Shown one piece after another: positions 34,742 through 43,762 of a stretch of DNA of 64,000 nucleotides. This DNA comes from Pseudoalteromonas sp. P1-9 (GTDB lineage Bacteria; Pseudomonadota; Gammaproteobacteria; Enterobacterales; Alteromonadaceae). The translations under genes were made by a program, and so were the position numbers. The stretch is from positions 56,265-120,264 of the forward strand of contig NZ_LKBD01000009.1 in the NCBI RefSeq assembly GCF_001399975.1, in the 5' to 3' direction. The notes under the pieces were generated by a model that was not told the DNA's origin, did no database searches, and saw only the letters and a list, made by a program, of their open reading frames with translations. How positions within the stretch are numbered: position 1 is the first letter of the stretch; each line of letters opens with the position of its first letter.

Positions 34742-36355
34742 ATGAAATACCCAAGCCTTGTACTTGCTGCGTTTATAACGTTTGCGAGTTTTTGTGTTTT
34801 TGCAAACAAACAAAATGCCGGCCATAACGCGCTCGATTACATTAAACACAATGAAATTTATAACCCTGAGGCGGTGATCCCACCGCAGTGCTACACCAAA
34901 ACCGAAGGCAAAAACAACCCGTGTTATGCCTGTCATCAAACTTATAAGCATAGCGAAAAACGCCCAAATATTATGAATGATGGCGATTTACAGGGCGATT
35001 ACCAGTTTTCAGATGAAGGAATGAACAACAGTTGGAAAAACCTGTTTATTGATCGCTCTGACTTAATTAAAGGTATCAGTGACGACGCCATTTTGGCTTA
35101 CGTTAATCAAGATAACTATGGTCAGTTTGCACACACTTACCATACATCGCCACAAGCCAATGCAATGTTTATCAATAATTTGGCGTACCCTGAAAAAGCC
35201 TTTAATCAGCAAGGGCTTGCAAAAGATAACAGTCATTGGGTGGCATTTAACTACAAGCCGTTTCCAAGTACTTTTTGGCCAACAAATGGCTCAACCGGTG
35301 ATGCGATGATCCGCTTGCCTAACGCCTTTCGTGAAATTAACGGCGAATTTAATCTTGATGTGTATTTTGCCAACTTAAGCTTGGTTGAAATAGCAATTAA
35401 AGAGCTGCCAACAATTTCTACCCCAGAAATTGACGAGCGTATTATTAACGTTGATTTAAATAATGACGGTACGCTTGGCAAAGTCTCGCAAATCAACAAA
35501 CAAAGCCACTACTTGGGTGACGCTAAACAAATACCGCTTCACAGTATGCTGTACCCCAAAGGCACAGAGTTTTTACACACAGTGCGTTATCTAGGGGTGA
35601 ATGCACAAGGCGAAATTTACAATGCCCCGCGCATGAAAGAAGTGCGTTATATGAAAAAGCACGGATTCAAATCAGCCAACAAGCTGCGCGGTGCGTACAC
35701 ACTTGAAGCAAAAGAAAAAGAATTTGAGCAACTACCTAAAACCATTTCAATTGGCGAGCGCGGTATTGATAACGGCTTTAGCTGGACCATTAATGGTTAT
35801 ATTGAAGACCAACAAGGCAAACTTCGCCCGCAACATTATCAAGAGCTGATGTTTTGTAACGGCTGCCATAAAACCGTTGGTACGACTATCGACCAAACCT
35901 TTTCGTTTCCACGTAAAGTAGAAGGCAAACTCGGTTGGCGTTATATCGACTTAAAAGCGCAAAAAGATGTTCCTACGCGAGGCGAATCGCAAGGCGAATT
36001 TTTAACGTATCTGCAACGCGTTGGCGGCGGTGATGAGTTTAGGCAAAACCAAGAAATGTTACTGCGTTGGTTCGAAAGCGACGGCACAGTAAAACGCGAT
36101 AAAGTTGCTAACCTGAGCAGCATTTATGAACTGATTATGCCGTCAAAAGAACGCGCGCTTAAACTCAACAAAGCCTATAAAACCATAGTGCAAGAGCAAA
36201 GCTTCTTATTTGGTCGCGATGCCAATATCAGCAAAGCCAAAAATGTACTTGAACAGGTTGATGACAAGCAAGCGCCACTTGCGCCTGAGCATCACCATAA
36301 GTGGGACATAAGACTTGCTTGGTTAATGGGTGAAGACAATGCAGTTCGCCGCTGA
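34742..36355 (+). CDS. Periplasmic protein with two CXXCH haem motifs
   Basis: About 537 residues: signal peptide (MKYPSLVLAAFITFASFCVFA), an early haem-type motif NPCYACHQTYKHSEKRPN (about residue 60) and a second CNGCHKTVGTTIDQTF (about residue 385). Between and after are unfamiliar sequences such as LPNAFREINGEFNLDVYFANL. It is probably a di-haem c-type protein of unknown function; I do not know the family. The ATG at 34742 is chosen for GGAAG 7 bases ahead and the signal peptide; a longer frame opens at 34595. It overlaps the next gene by 17 bp. Confidence 0.75.
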   Translation: MKYPSLVLAAFITFASFCVFANKQNAGHNALDYIKHNEIYNPEAVIPPQCYTKTEGKNNPCYACHQTYKHSEKRPNIMNDGDLQGDYQFSDEGMNNSWKNLFIDRSDLIKGISDDAILAYVNQDNYGQFAHTYHTSPQANAMFINNLAYPEKAFNQQGLAKDNSHWVAFNYKPFPSTFWPTNGSTGDAMIRLPNAFREINGEFNLDVYFANLSLVEIAIKELPTISTPEIDERIINVDLNNDGTLGKVSQINKQSHYLGDAKQIPLHSMLYPKGTEFLHTVRYLGVNAQGEIYNAPRMKEVRYMKKHGFKSANKLRGAYTLEAKEKEFEQLPKTISIGERGIDNGFSWTINGYIEDQQGKLRPQHYQELMFCNGCHKTVGTTIDQTFSFPRKVEGKLGWRYIDLKAQKDVPTRGESQGEFLTYLQRVGGGDEFRQNQEMLLRWFESDGTVKRDKVANLSSIYELIMPSKERALKLNKAYKTIVQEQSFLFGRDANISKAKNVLEQVDDKQAPLAPEHHHKWDIRLAWLMGEDNAVRR

Positions 36356-37016
36356 ATACCTTATTGCCTGCTTACTGATGGGCGCTGCGATTGGCATGGA
36401 TGTAGCCCTAGTAACAGCGCTTTACAGTACCAAGCTTACGTGCCGTAAAACACGCACGAAATGGATCACCGGCGTGGTTGGCTCACACACACTTTTACCT
36501 ATGTGTGGCTATTTACTGAGTTTTTACGGCATCAAATGGCTACCTTGGCTAACGCCGTTGTTGGGTGTTGTCGCAATTGGCTTTATTGCAGTGTATTTAT
36601 ATCACGAGATATTTGCCGATGATGAAACCGATGCGCTGGTCGCGACCATTTCGTGGTCGTTGATTGTTGCGGTAAGTTGGGATGCGCTTTGGTCGGGGCC
36701 TGCAAAGTCGGCGCAAGTAGTTGAGTGGCAAACCGTGTTTGTCTGGACATCATTTCTTGTGGTGGGCGCTGTGGTATATCTATTTACCCTTGCTGGGCTT
36801 AAAGTTGGCAAGCGCTTAGCGTGCAGGCAAAACAATACACCATTTGTTTGGCTGTGGTTGCAATACGCGGCGATTGGTTATTTTGGCTTGCTGGCATTGA
36901 TGCGCTATACCTTTGCGTTGGATGTACCCGACTGGCAAATCTTTGCGCTAAGCGCGATTATTATTCGCATTGTATTGGTAAAACAACGGCCGTTATTTTC
37001 AACTGCCTTATCGTAA
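36339..37016 (+). CDS. Polytopic membrane protein, partner of the CXXCH protein
   Basis: 225 residues with six to seven hydrophobic helices. Acidic residues lie inside helices (AAIGMDVALVTAL; VAVSWDALWSGPAK), which recalls cation transporters of the MntP/LysE type, though I cannot assign it. The start (ATG 36339) lies inside the end of the upstream gene, so the two are coupled. A terminator follows. Confidence 0.65.
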   Translation: MQFAAEYLIACLLMGAAIGMDVALVTALYSTKLTCRKTRTKWITGVVGSHTLLPMCGYLLSFYGIKWLPWLTPLLGVVAIGFIAVYLYHEIFADDETDALVATISWSLIVAVSWDALWSGPAKSAQVVEWQTVFVWTSFLVVGAVVYLFTLAGLKVGKRLACRQNNTPFVWLWLQYAAIGYFGLLALMRYTFALDVPDWQIFALSAIIIRIVLVKQRPLFSTALS

Positions 37017-37020
37017 TTAA

Positions 37021-37042
37021 AAAAGGGCTCAGGCCCTTTTTT
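37021..37042. terminator. Terminator between convergent genes
   Basis: AAAAGGGC/GCCCTTTT stem with a 4-base loop plus extra T, directly after the membrane-protein gene. Confidence 0.85.
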
Positions 37043-37079
37043 AATTTATTAGCAACACCCGCAACAACAATCGTACTTG

Positions 37080-38174
37080 TTAACTTGCTTTAACTAACGC
37101 ATCACTCAAATGCATTTGGCGAAATTGGTTGGGAGTAATACCTGTTTCGCTTTTAAACGCGCGGCTAAATGGCCCTACAGAGGCAAAACCGCTTTCAAGG
37201 CTAACCACCAATACTGACCAATTTTGTTTAGTCGTATCGGCCAACAGTTCTTTGGCGTGCGCAATACGCAGCCCATTTATGTACTGATTGAAATTTTTAT
37301 CACTAATGTGCGTTTTTAACGCACGGCTAACACGGTATTCAGGCACATCTAAATGACGGGCTACATCTGCGACCTTGAGATTAGCTTGTAAAAATAAGGA
37401 TTCGTTTTCAATTAATTGACTAATTTGTGCGGCAAGTAACACATCACTGTTAGATGATAAAACACGGGTTTCTGTTGCCGCTACAGCATATTTACCTGTA
37501 TTTTCTGTACTAGCGTGTTGTTGCCAGGGGGTTCTATTTCGCCAGATAAGCAAAATGTGAGTATTAACAACTACCATTAAAATAATGGCTGTGATCACCC
37601 ACTGCTTTGCTACTACATCACCAGCAAAGAGGTAGTTACTCAACTTGCTAATGCCTACCGCTAATGCGAAGGTTGATAAAAACCACACGCGTTGCATTTG
37701 CTCTTTTTTTGAAGCGCTTTTAAAGCCGCGACAGCCTTCCCAAAAAGATAAAACCAACACGCACGATGACAGCAATATGGTGATTTCAGACAGTGCATGG
37801 CGAAATAGCGACTGGTCACTTGCATTAATTAATGCGGTGGAGCTTGCAAACAAATAACCTTGTTTAACGAAAATGAGTAATGAAATGACAAGCGCAAAGG
37901 CCAAGTGGTGCCGTTCAATGGCTTTTTCTTGGCGAAAGAAGCTACGCGACAATAACCAATAGCAGTTGCAGGTTGCTACGGTTCCTAAGCCAATTAAATA
38001 TTTATAAGCGCCAATAGCATCGCCGCTTAGTTTTTGCGTCAGTGTCATGGCGATTGAGCCACAAAATACTGCAAATAAAATGTGCGGTAGTTGCTTTTCA
38101 CGTACAAACAGTTGCGCAATTAAACCGCCAATGCTGATGCAAAGCACTAAAATATAAAAACTCGAAAGGGTCAT
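37080..38174 (-). CDS. AraC-family regulator with N-terminal membrane domain
   Basis: 364 residues: about seven hydrophobic helices (1-215) and a C-terminal AraC DNA-binding domain (about 245-355): LKVADVARHLDVPEYRVSRAL, then LLADTTKQNWSVLVVSLESGFASVGPFSRAFKSETGITPNQFR. Such proteins sense a signal at the inner membrane. It is divergent from the DUF2306 gene, which is its likely target; the 187-bp gap between them would hold the operator. Confidence 0.85.
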   Translation of the reverse strand: MTLSSFYILVLCISIGGLIAQLFVREKQLPHILFAVFCGSIAMTLTQKLSGDAIGAYKYLIGLGTVATCNCYWLLSRSFFRQEKAIERHHLAFALVISLLIFVKQGYLFASSTALINASDQSLFRHALSEITILLSSCVLVLSFWEGCRGFKSASKKEQMQRVWFLSTFALAVGISKLSNYLFAGDVVAKQWVITAIILMVVVNTHILLIWRNRTPWQQHASTENTGKYAVAATETRVLSSNSDVLLAAQISQLIENESLFLQANLKVADVARHLDVPEYRVSRALKTHISDKNFNQYINGLRIAHAKELLADTTKQNWSVLVVSLESGFASVGPFSRAFKSETGITPNQFRQMHLSDALVKAS

Positions 38175-38361
38175 AACAACATGTCAAAACCAGAATTAAA
38201 CTAGCTGTAAGTGTAACCAGCCCGCACCTATCAATCAATTTGCTATTTGTAAGTAACTTTTTCGTATTTTTTGTATGCCGAATTTCAAACTCGGCGCGAA
38301 ATTAAATATTTGATATGCCAATTTATTAACTAAATCAATAAATTAAAAATTAGGGGAAGTT

Positions 38362-39207
38362 ATGCAAAGTTTACTAGCAGATGGTGTGAAAAACGGCTTT
38401 TCACCACAACTAATCTTAGATAAAAGCGTTAAAACCTGGTTTGTTACCGCTCTTTTTGGGCAGTGGATGTTCGCGTTATACATTCTTATTTTATATGTCA
38501 TGCCCACAATCGCTGGTAACAGCGAGGTGACACATAATTTGCTACCAGGTCAAGGGGTGCAAGATAAACGCGTGTTTGATGGCGTGATGTTTTTTTCTCA
38601 TGTGGTACCAGCAATTATCTTGGCATTGTGTGGTATTTCACAGTTGGTACCAACAATTAGAAACACCTATCCGCGTTTTCACCGGATCAATGGTCGCATC
38701 TTCTTTATTTTGGGTATTAGTGGTGCGGTAACCGGTTTATACCTTACTTGGGTGACAGGCATGCGCTTTAGCGATATTGGTTCAATGGGCATTACGCTAA
38801 ACGGTATTCTAATTCCTATTTTTATCTATTTTGCGTGGCGTACCGCGTGTAAAAAACAATTTAACTTGCATCAGCGTTTTGCTGTGCACAGCTTTTTGTT
38901 GGTAAATGGGGTTTGGACGTTCCGTTTGTACCTAATGGGCTGGTTTGTGGTAAATCAGGGACCGCTTGGTAATTCACGTAATCTTGATGGGCCTGCGGAT
39001 ATCGCAATGTCTTTTGCTTGTTACGTGTTGCCTATGCTCATTGCAGAACTCGTATTTTGGGCAAAACGTACAAATAACCTTGCAGTAAAATGGCTGGTTG
39101 CGTTTGTGTCGGTGTTTGGCGCAGCGATTACATTAATTGGGGTAGGGGCGGCAACGATGATGATGTGGCTGCCACGCATTGACAAGGTTTTTAACGCGCT
39201 TTTTTAA
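38362..39207 (+). CDS. DUF2306 family membrane protein
   Basis: 281 residues with about seven helices. The core FHRINGRIFFILGISGAVTGLYLTW and NLHQRFAVHSFLLVNGVWTFRLYLMGWF fits DUF2306, with conserved His residues in helices. AGGGGAAGTT precedes the ATG. The family has no assigned function. It is probably controlled by the divergent membrane AraC protein. Confidence 0.8.
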   Translation: MQSLLADGVKNGFSPQLILDKSVKTWFVTALFGQWMFALYILILYVMPTIAGNSEVTHNLLPGQGVQDKRVFDGVMFFSHVVPAIILALCGISQLVPTIRNTYPRFHRINGRIFFILGISGAVTGLYLTWVTGMRFSDIGSMGITLNGILIPIFIYFAWRTACKKQFNLHQRFAVHSFLLVNGVWTFRLYLMGWFVVNQGPLGNSRNLDGPADIAMSFACYVLPMLIAELVFWAKRTNNLAVKWLVAFVSVFGAAITLIGVGAATMMMWLPRIDKVFNALF

Positions 39208-39280
39208 CAGCCACGGTAGTGAGTAGTGTTAACACGCTCCGCGTAGCATCCATAATAAGCGAAAAGTAAATTTCAGACAC

Positions 39281-39319
39281 AAAAAAGCGCAACCAAGGGG
39301 CGATTCATTAGTTGCGCTT
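39281..39319 (-). terminator. Terminator of the FHA gene
   Basis: AAGCGCAAC/GTTGCGCTT stem with a 17-base loop; on the minus strand it is followed by a run of six T. It lies 38 bp after the FHA stop. Confidence 0.75.
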
Positions 39320-39356
39320 GCTCACATTGAGCAGTGCGAGGGCACGTTAAACGGTT

Positions 39357-40280
39357 TTAAGCTACTTTGCTTTGTGCAATATTAATGGTGTTACACTGCA
39401 AGCGAATTTCGCCGCGGCGTCTAGCAATAATATCAACGTCTAAATTTAGTTTTTTCGCCGCGGTATGCAGCTGCTTTCTAAAACGATAAAACTGCGTGTT
39501 GATATGGGTTTCTTCCATGCGTGTTTGGCGCATTAACAGGCTTTTATCAAGCCAACCCGCTTCGCTGTCGGGTACGTTGTTTTGCTTGTCTTCCACGTAT
39601 TTACGCGCCAGTAATAACACCAAGTAGTGGTGCGTTCTGTCTTCTAAATCAATTAATTGACCGTCAATATTTACAAGCACACCAACGTGCTCTTCGTTTT
39701 GGCTTACTGTAAAGTTCACATCTACGGTGTGCTCGGCGGTCTGTTCGCATTCTTGTGTCGCGTCAATATCGCTTGGCGCAATTAAAATGTATTGATTGCC
39801 TTGGTAACGTACTAAATCGCCGTTATGAATGGCTTTAACATTACCTTCTTGCTCAAGTAACCATTGGCCAGAGAGCGTTTGGCTGATCATTTGTTCTTGG
39901 TCATCGCAATTAAGCATGTTTACGTGGTGGTTAAGGGCAAAGTCACTCACACTCTCATTGGTGCTTTTTAAAAATGGGCATGGCAGATCTAAACTCGAAA
40001 CTTGCCATTTTACGCTTTCGCTATCGCCAAACTGCACAACATCATTTATTTTTAAGTCGTGTTTGATGTTTTTAGCAACGCGTTTGCCATTAATGTAAGT
40101 GCCGTTGGCACTGATGTCTTGTAAGAACCAACTACCTTGTTGCCATTCAATTAAACAGTGGCTACGTGAAACCGCAGTTTCTCTAATTAAGGTGTGTGCT
40201 GTTTCTGGGTGACGGCCAATAATGTGGTGGTCTCGCAGCTGAATTGTTTGCTCTGTAACCGAATTTGTAAATGTACCCAT
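39357..40280 (-). CDS. FHA-domain protein, phosphothreonine reader
   Basis: 307 residues. The N-terminal FHA domain (about 10-95) has IIGRHPETAHTLI, VSRSHCLIEW and LQDISANGTYINGKRV, with the Arg/Ser/His/Asn positions used to bind phosphothreonine. A middle segment (QTLSGQWLLEQEGNVKAIHN) is unassigned, and the C-terminal part (about 215-300, LIDLEDRTHHYLVLLLARKY... TQFYRFRKQLHTAAKKL) looks like a winged-helix DNA-binding domain. It is divergent from the Ser/Thr kinase at 40379; the two probably form a phospho-signalling pair. GAGGG precedes the ATG. Confidence 0.85.
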   Translation of the reverse strand: MGTFTNSVTEQTIQLRDHHIIGRHPETAHTLIRETAVSRSHCLIEWQQGSWFLQDISANGTYINGKRVAKNIKHDLKINDVVQFGDSESVKWQVSSLDLPCPFLKSTNESVSDFALNHHVNMLNCDDQEQMISQTLSGQWLLEQEGNVKAIHNGDLVRYQGNQYILIAPSDIDATQECEQTAEHTVDVNFTVSQNEEHVGVLVNIDGQLIDLEDRTHHYLVLLLARKYVEDKQNNVPDSEAGWLDKSLLMRQTRMEETHINTQFYRFRKQLHTAAKKLNLDVDIIARRRGEIRLQCNTINIAQSKVA

Positions 40281-40378
40281 TTTTCCCTCATATCAACGCT
40301 TGGTATTGGAATCTTTTGCCGTTATTATGTGGTGTAACTTTGCTTAATTACAATCAACAATAATAAAAGCTTTGCACT

Positions 40379-43009
40379 ATGAGTAAATTATGCCATCACT
40401 GTGGCAACGCGTTAGATGTTTCAACCGCTACTTGCACTCGTTGTAACCAAACTAACACGGGCGGTGATTTAGAAATAACACAAGTTATTACACCCGCAAG
40501 TGATGTGGTAAAAGAAGCTGCTATTGTCACCCAGCGAAACCTCAGTGACTTTGAAGTTTTAGGCACGGTTTCAGGTGGCTTTGCCACAATTTTAAAAGCT
40601 AAAGATCCTGTGTTGGATCGTATTGTCGCCCTCAAACTTGTACCAAACAGCGACCAGCAAAGCGACTTAGTGCAAGAAGCCAAACTCGCCAGTAAATTAA
40701 GCCACCCCAATATTGTTACCATTCATGAAATTATTCAAAACGATGAACAACTTGCCATCGTGATGGAATGGGTTGACGGCGACAGCCTAAAAGCAAAACT
40801 CGTCACAGAGATACCATTAAAAGAAAAAGCCCATATTGCGCTGCAGCTGTGTAATGCCATCGACTACGCCCATAAAAACGCTATTCTGCACTGTGATATC
40901 AAGCCTGATAACATTATGTTTGATATACATAACCAGCTTAAAGTACTCGACTTTGGTTTATCTCATGTACTAGGTGGTGAATCACAAGCAGCCACAATCG
41001 GTTCGCCTGCTTATTTAGCCCCTGAACTGTATTTAGGGCAAAACGCTAGTAAAGAAAGCGATTTGTTTGCCCTTGGCGCCGTGTTATTTGAGTTATTTTC
41101 GGGTGAAAAAGCCTTTGATGGAAAATCACTTGAAGTGATAAAAGCACACATTACAACAGGTGAAGCCAAAAATTTAGCTGATAAAGACACACAATTACCC
41201 GAAGCGTTAGTCACCCTTATGCAAAACTTGCTGGTGGTTGAACCATCAGAAAGGCCGCCACTTTCAGATGTAATCGATGCATTTACCGATTTAAACCAAG
41301 CCTTAGTGCAAAAACCAAACTGGTGGCAGCGACGTGCACCGTGGCAAAAAGTGACTATATCGGCGATGTTATTAGGTGTGATGGCAGTACTTTTACAGCC
41401 TATTTTATTTCCGCCTAGCAATCAGCAGATACTCGAAAAGCGCATCAGTGAAAATAAACGCATTGCGGTATTGCCATTACAAAATATTAATGACGACCCG
41501 CAAGTACAGCTGTTTAGCCAAGGCTTAGCGGTAACGTTAAGCACCGAGCTTGGCAAGGTGGGTCGAGAAAAAACCAATAGCTGGGTTATTCCAAGCGCCG
41601 AAGTAGCCAAACTTAAAAATTTAACCGTTAACGATGTACATACTCGTTATGGTGCCGATTTAGTATTAACGGGCAGTATTCAGCATTTAGGCTCTCAGCG
41701 TTTAATCAATTTAGAATTAATAGACGGCGCATCTAGTGTATCGCTTAATCAGCAGCAATTTAAGGTGAATGTTAAAGATTTATTTGCCTCAAACCAAGCG
41801 GTGTTTGACAAAGCCATTAGCATGCTAAATTGGCCCAAAAGTGAGATGGCAAGAAAGGGTACCGAGTTTGATGGTGCGTATAAACATTATATTGCAGCAG
41901 TTGGGTATTCGTTTCGGTTTGACGTTGGCGAGAACATTGATTCAGCGATTGAACAATTTGAAACGGCGATTACCTTAGATAATTATTATGAGGCTGCATA
42001 TATTGGGTTAGCAGAGACCTATTTAAGTAAGTATCAATTGACAAAAGACTCGATTTGGCTCGACAAGGTAAATACCACCGTTATGCGAATGGAAACGTTT
42101 GCAAGTGAGAATATTCAACGTTATTTCCGAGCAGTTATTGCAATTCGTCGTGGTGAAGCACAAGAAGCGGTGAAAGAACTTACTGCTGCGATTAGCATCG
42201 AGCCAGAGGATGAACGTTTGCATTTTGAATTAGCGCGAGCTTACCAGCAATTAAATAGCAAAGAATTGGCTGAAAAAAGTTACTTGGAAGGCCTGAGAAT
42301 TACTCCTAATTATTGGCGAGGAATTGGTAGACTAGGTGGTTTTTATTTTCGCACTGGGCAGTTTGAAAAAGCCGCTCGAGCATATTCTAATTTGAAGGAA
42401 ATCACGCCACATAATTTTGCAGCCTATTTAGGTTTGTCTGCAAGTTATTATAATTTAGGAGAGATTAATAAAGCATTGGCGGCCTCTATAAAAGCTAATG
42501 AAATTAAACCCAGTCATACGGGGTTTTCAAATATCGGTGCATTACAATTTCATTTAAAACATTACCAAGACTCAATTAATTCATACAAAGAAGCGTTGAA
42601 ACTTTCACCTACACATTTCGTCATTTGGGGAAATTTAGCAGATTCTTACTGGGTCTTAAATAGCGACAAAGCAGATAGCACTTATCAAAAAGCGGCAGAG
42701 TATGCTGAAAAAAAATTAGCAACGAATAAACAGGACAGCAGTGCACGGTTTCATTTAGCGTATTATTTGGCGAAACTAAATAGAGTAGAGGAATCTCTCA
42801 CAATTTTAGAGTCTTTGTCTGATAAGGAAGATAATTTAGAGTTCTATCTAGCTGCACTGAGTTATGATGCAATTGGCGATATTGAGAGGGCGCTTAAAAG
42901 CATAAAAATTGCGTTGGAAAAAGGATACTCAAAGAGTGAGGTAAAATCTTCCCCTCTTTGGAACCATATTGATTCCGATGTACGATTTAAAAAAATGGTA
43001 GCAGAGTAG
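40379..43009 (+). CDS. Transmembrane Ser/Thr protein kinase with zinc ribbon and TPRs
   Basis: 876 residues: N-terminal zinc ribbon (Cys5, Cys8, Cys19, Cys22), Hanks-type kinase domain (about 57-300), one membrane helix (about 314-334), a periplasmic TolB/FlgO-like domain (about 350-480, RIAVLPLQNINDDPQVQLFSQGLA) and several TPRs (about 510-870). Kinase residues: Gly-rich loop GTVSGGFA, Lys86 (VALKL), catalytic loop HCDIKPDN with Asp163, DFG at 181-183 and APE. The HRD Arg is replaced by Cys162, as in kinases not relying on activation-loop phosphorylation. The external TPRs may sense envelope partners. Confidence 0.9.
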   Translation: MSKLCHHCGNALDVSTATCTRCNQTNTGGDLEITQVITPASDVVKEAAIVTQRNLSDFEVLGTVSGGFATILKAKDPVLDRIVALKLVPNSDQQSDLVQEAKLASKLSHPNIVTIHEIIQNDEQLAIVMEWVDGDSLKAKLVTEIPLKEKAHIALQLCNAIDYAHKNAILHCDIKPDNIMFDIHNQLKVLDFGLSHVLGGESQAATIGSPAYLAPELYLGQNASKESDLFALGAVLFELFSGEKAFDGKSLEVIKAHITTGEAKNLADKDTQLPEALVTLMQNLLVVEPSERPPLSDVIDAFTDLNQALVQKPNWWQRRAPWQKVTISAMLLGVMAVLLQPILFPPSNQQILEKRISENKRIAVLPLQNINDDPQVQLFSQGLAVTLSTELGKVGREKTNSWVIPSAEVAKLKNLTVNDVHTRYGADLVLTGSIQHLGSQRLINLELIDGASSVSLNQQQFKVNVKDLFASNQAVFDKAISMLNWPKSEMARKGTEFDGAYKHYIAAVGYSFRFDVGENIDSAIEQFETAITLDNYYEAAYIGLAETYLSKYQLTKDSIWLDKVNTTVMRMETFASENIQRYFRAVIAIRRGEAQEAVKELTAAISIEPEDERLHFELARAYQQLNSKELAEKSYLEGLRITPNYWRGIGRLGGFYFRTGQFEKAARAYSNLKEITPHNFAAYLGLSASYYNLGEINKALAASIKANEIKPSHTGFSNIGALQFHLKHYQDSINSYKEALKLSPTHFVIWGNLADSYWVLNSDKADSTYQKAAEYAEKKLATNKQDSSARFHLAYYLAKLNRVEESLTILESLSDKEDNLEFYLAALSYDAIGDIERALKSIKIALEKGYSKSEVKSSPLWNHIDSDVRFKKMVAE

Positions 43010-43030
43010 TGGTTGTTCAAACCACTACTC
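43004..43030. terminator. Convergent hairpin terminator overlapping the kinase stop
   Basis: Perfect 11-bp stem GAGTAGTGGTT/AACCACTACTC with a 5-base loop, starting at the kinase stop codon. On the minus strand a T run comes a little later. Only moderate as a terminator. Confidence 0.5.
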
Positions 43031-43044
43031 GATATTATACCTAC

Positions 43045-43503
43045 TTAAAGATCGACGACTTCGATAGTCGGATCCCACCCAATCGTGTATTCTTGTTTAT
43101 CAGTCGGGTTTTGTGCAACCAACATCATAGTTACATCAAGCGTACCTGAACTTAATTGTTGATAGCTAGTAACATTACTGTTTACGCCTAACTTTACAGG
43201 TTTCAATGCACTGTCATGAAACCAATCTAGAAATGTGTTTGTTGCTTCATTTCCTGTCGCTAAATCAAAAACTTTGAAATCGAAAATGCTACTGTCACCT
43301 TTTAGGGTAATAATTGGTGGTAAAGATGGTTTCGCTGGCTCTGTAATCGTAATCATTTTCTTAGGATCATGCTCAGTGTCGTAAGAAATAAACTTATCAC
43401 CGACTAATGCAAAGTAATTTTTACAATATACTACTTTCTGGTCGATGTTTTGAAAAATACCGGCGAAGTCAACGATGATTTTAACCGTAGGATTATTATC
43501 CAT
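43045..43503 (-). CDS. Possible AidA/PixA-like (inclusion body) family protein
   Basis: 152 residues, cytosolic, beta-rich, no signal. The opening VKIIVDFAGIFQNI and the closing YTIGWDPTIEVVDL fit the outline of the AidA/PixA inclusion-body family, whose members end in a W-D-P-T-I/V strand; the middle is too divergent for certainty. It is the last gene of a leftward set with the 53-residue gene and the BcsD-like gene. Function in this context is unknown. Confidence 0.45.
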   Translation of the reverse strand: MDNNPTVKIIVDFAGIFQNIDQKVVYCKNYFALVGDKFISYDTEHDPKKMITITEPAKPSLPPIITLKGDSSIFDFKVFDLATGNEATNTFLDWFHDSALKPVKLGVNSNVTSYQQLSSGTLDVTMMLVAQNPTDKQEYTIGWDPTIEVVDL

Positions 43504-43592
43504 TTTGTTAATTCCTATTTTATTTTTGAGGAGAATTTTAGTTATATTTTATAACGCTTTTTATTATCGGCAACTGTCTGACATTATTTACT

Positions 43593-43754
43593 TTATTTGT
43601 ATTTAAAAATCAGATCAGAAGGCACCACAACTTTATGTCGTTTAAACATTTCTGCGAGTGTTTCATCTTGTTTTGGCATGTGTTTAGAATGCATTTGCTT
43701 TTTTGCAAAAGTGACATGAATAACATTGTTACAAGCAGGATATTGAGTCGTCAT
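43593..43754 (-). CDS. Conserved-looking 53-residue protein
   Basis: The frame starts at ATG 43754 with AGGA 6 bases ahead and ends TAA at 43593; it opens MTTQYPACNNVIHVTFAKK and ends VVVPSDLIFKYK. It begins 8 bp after the BcsD-like gene stop, so it should be co-translated. Basic (many Lys/His), with the segment KQDETLAEMFKRHKVVVPSD predicted helical then extended. No family recognised. The good ribosome site and tight spacing make it a probable real gene. Confidence 0.65.
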   Translation of the reverse strand: MTTQYPACNNVIHVTFAKKQMHSKHMPKQDETLAEMFKRHKVVVPSDLIFKYK

Positions 43755-43762
43755 AGTCTTTC

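Noticed and set aside
41011..41421. 136-codon minus-strand frame inside the kinase gene
   Set aside because: Overlaps the kinase domain on the other strand; no ribosome site or recognisable motif.
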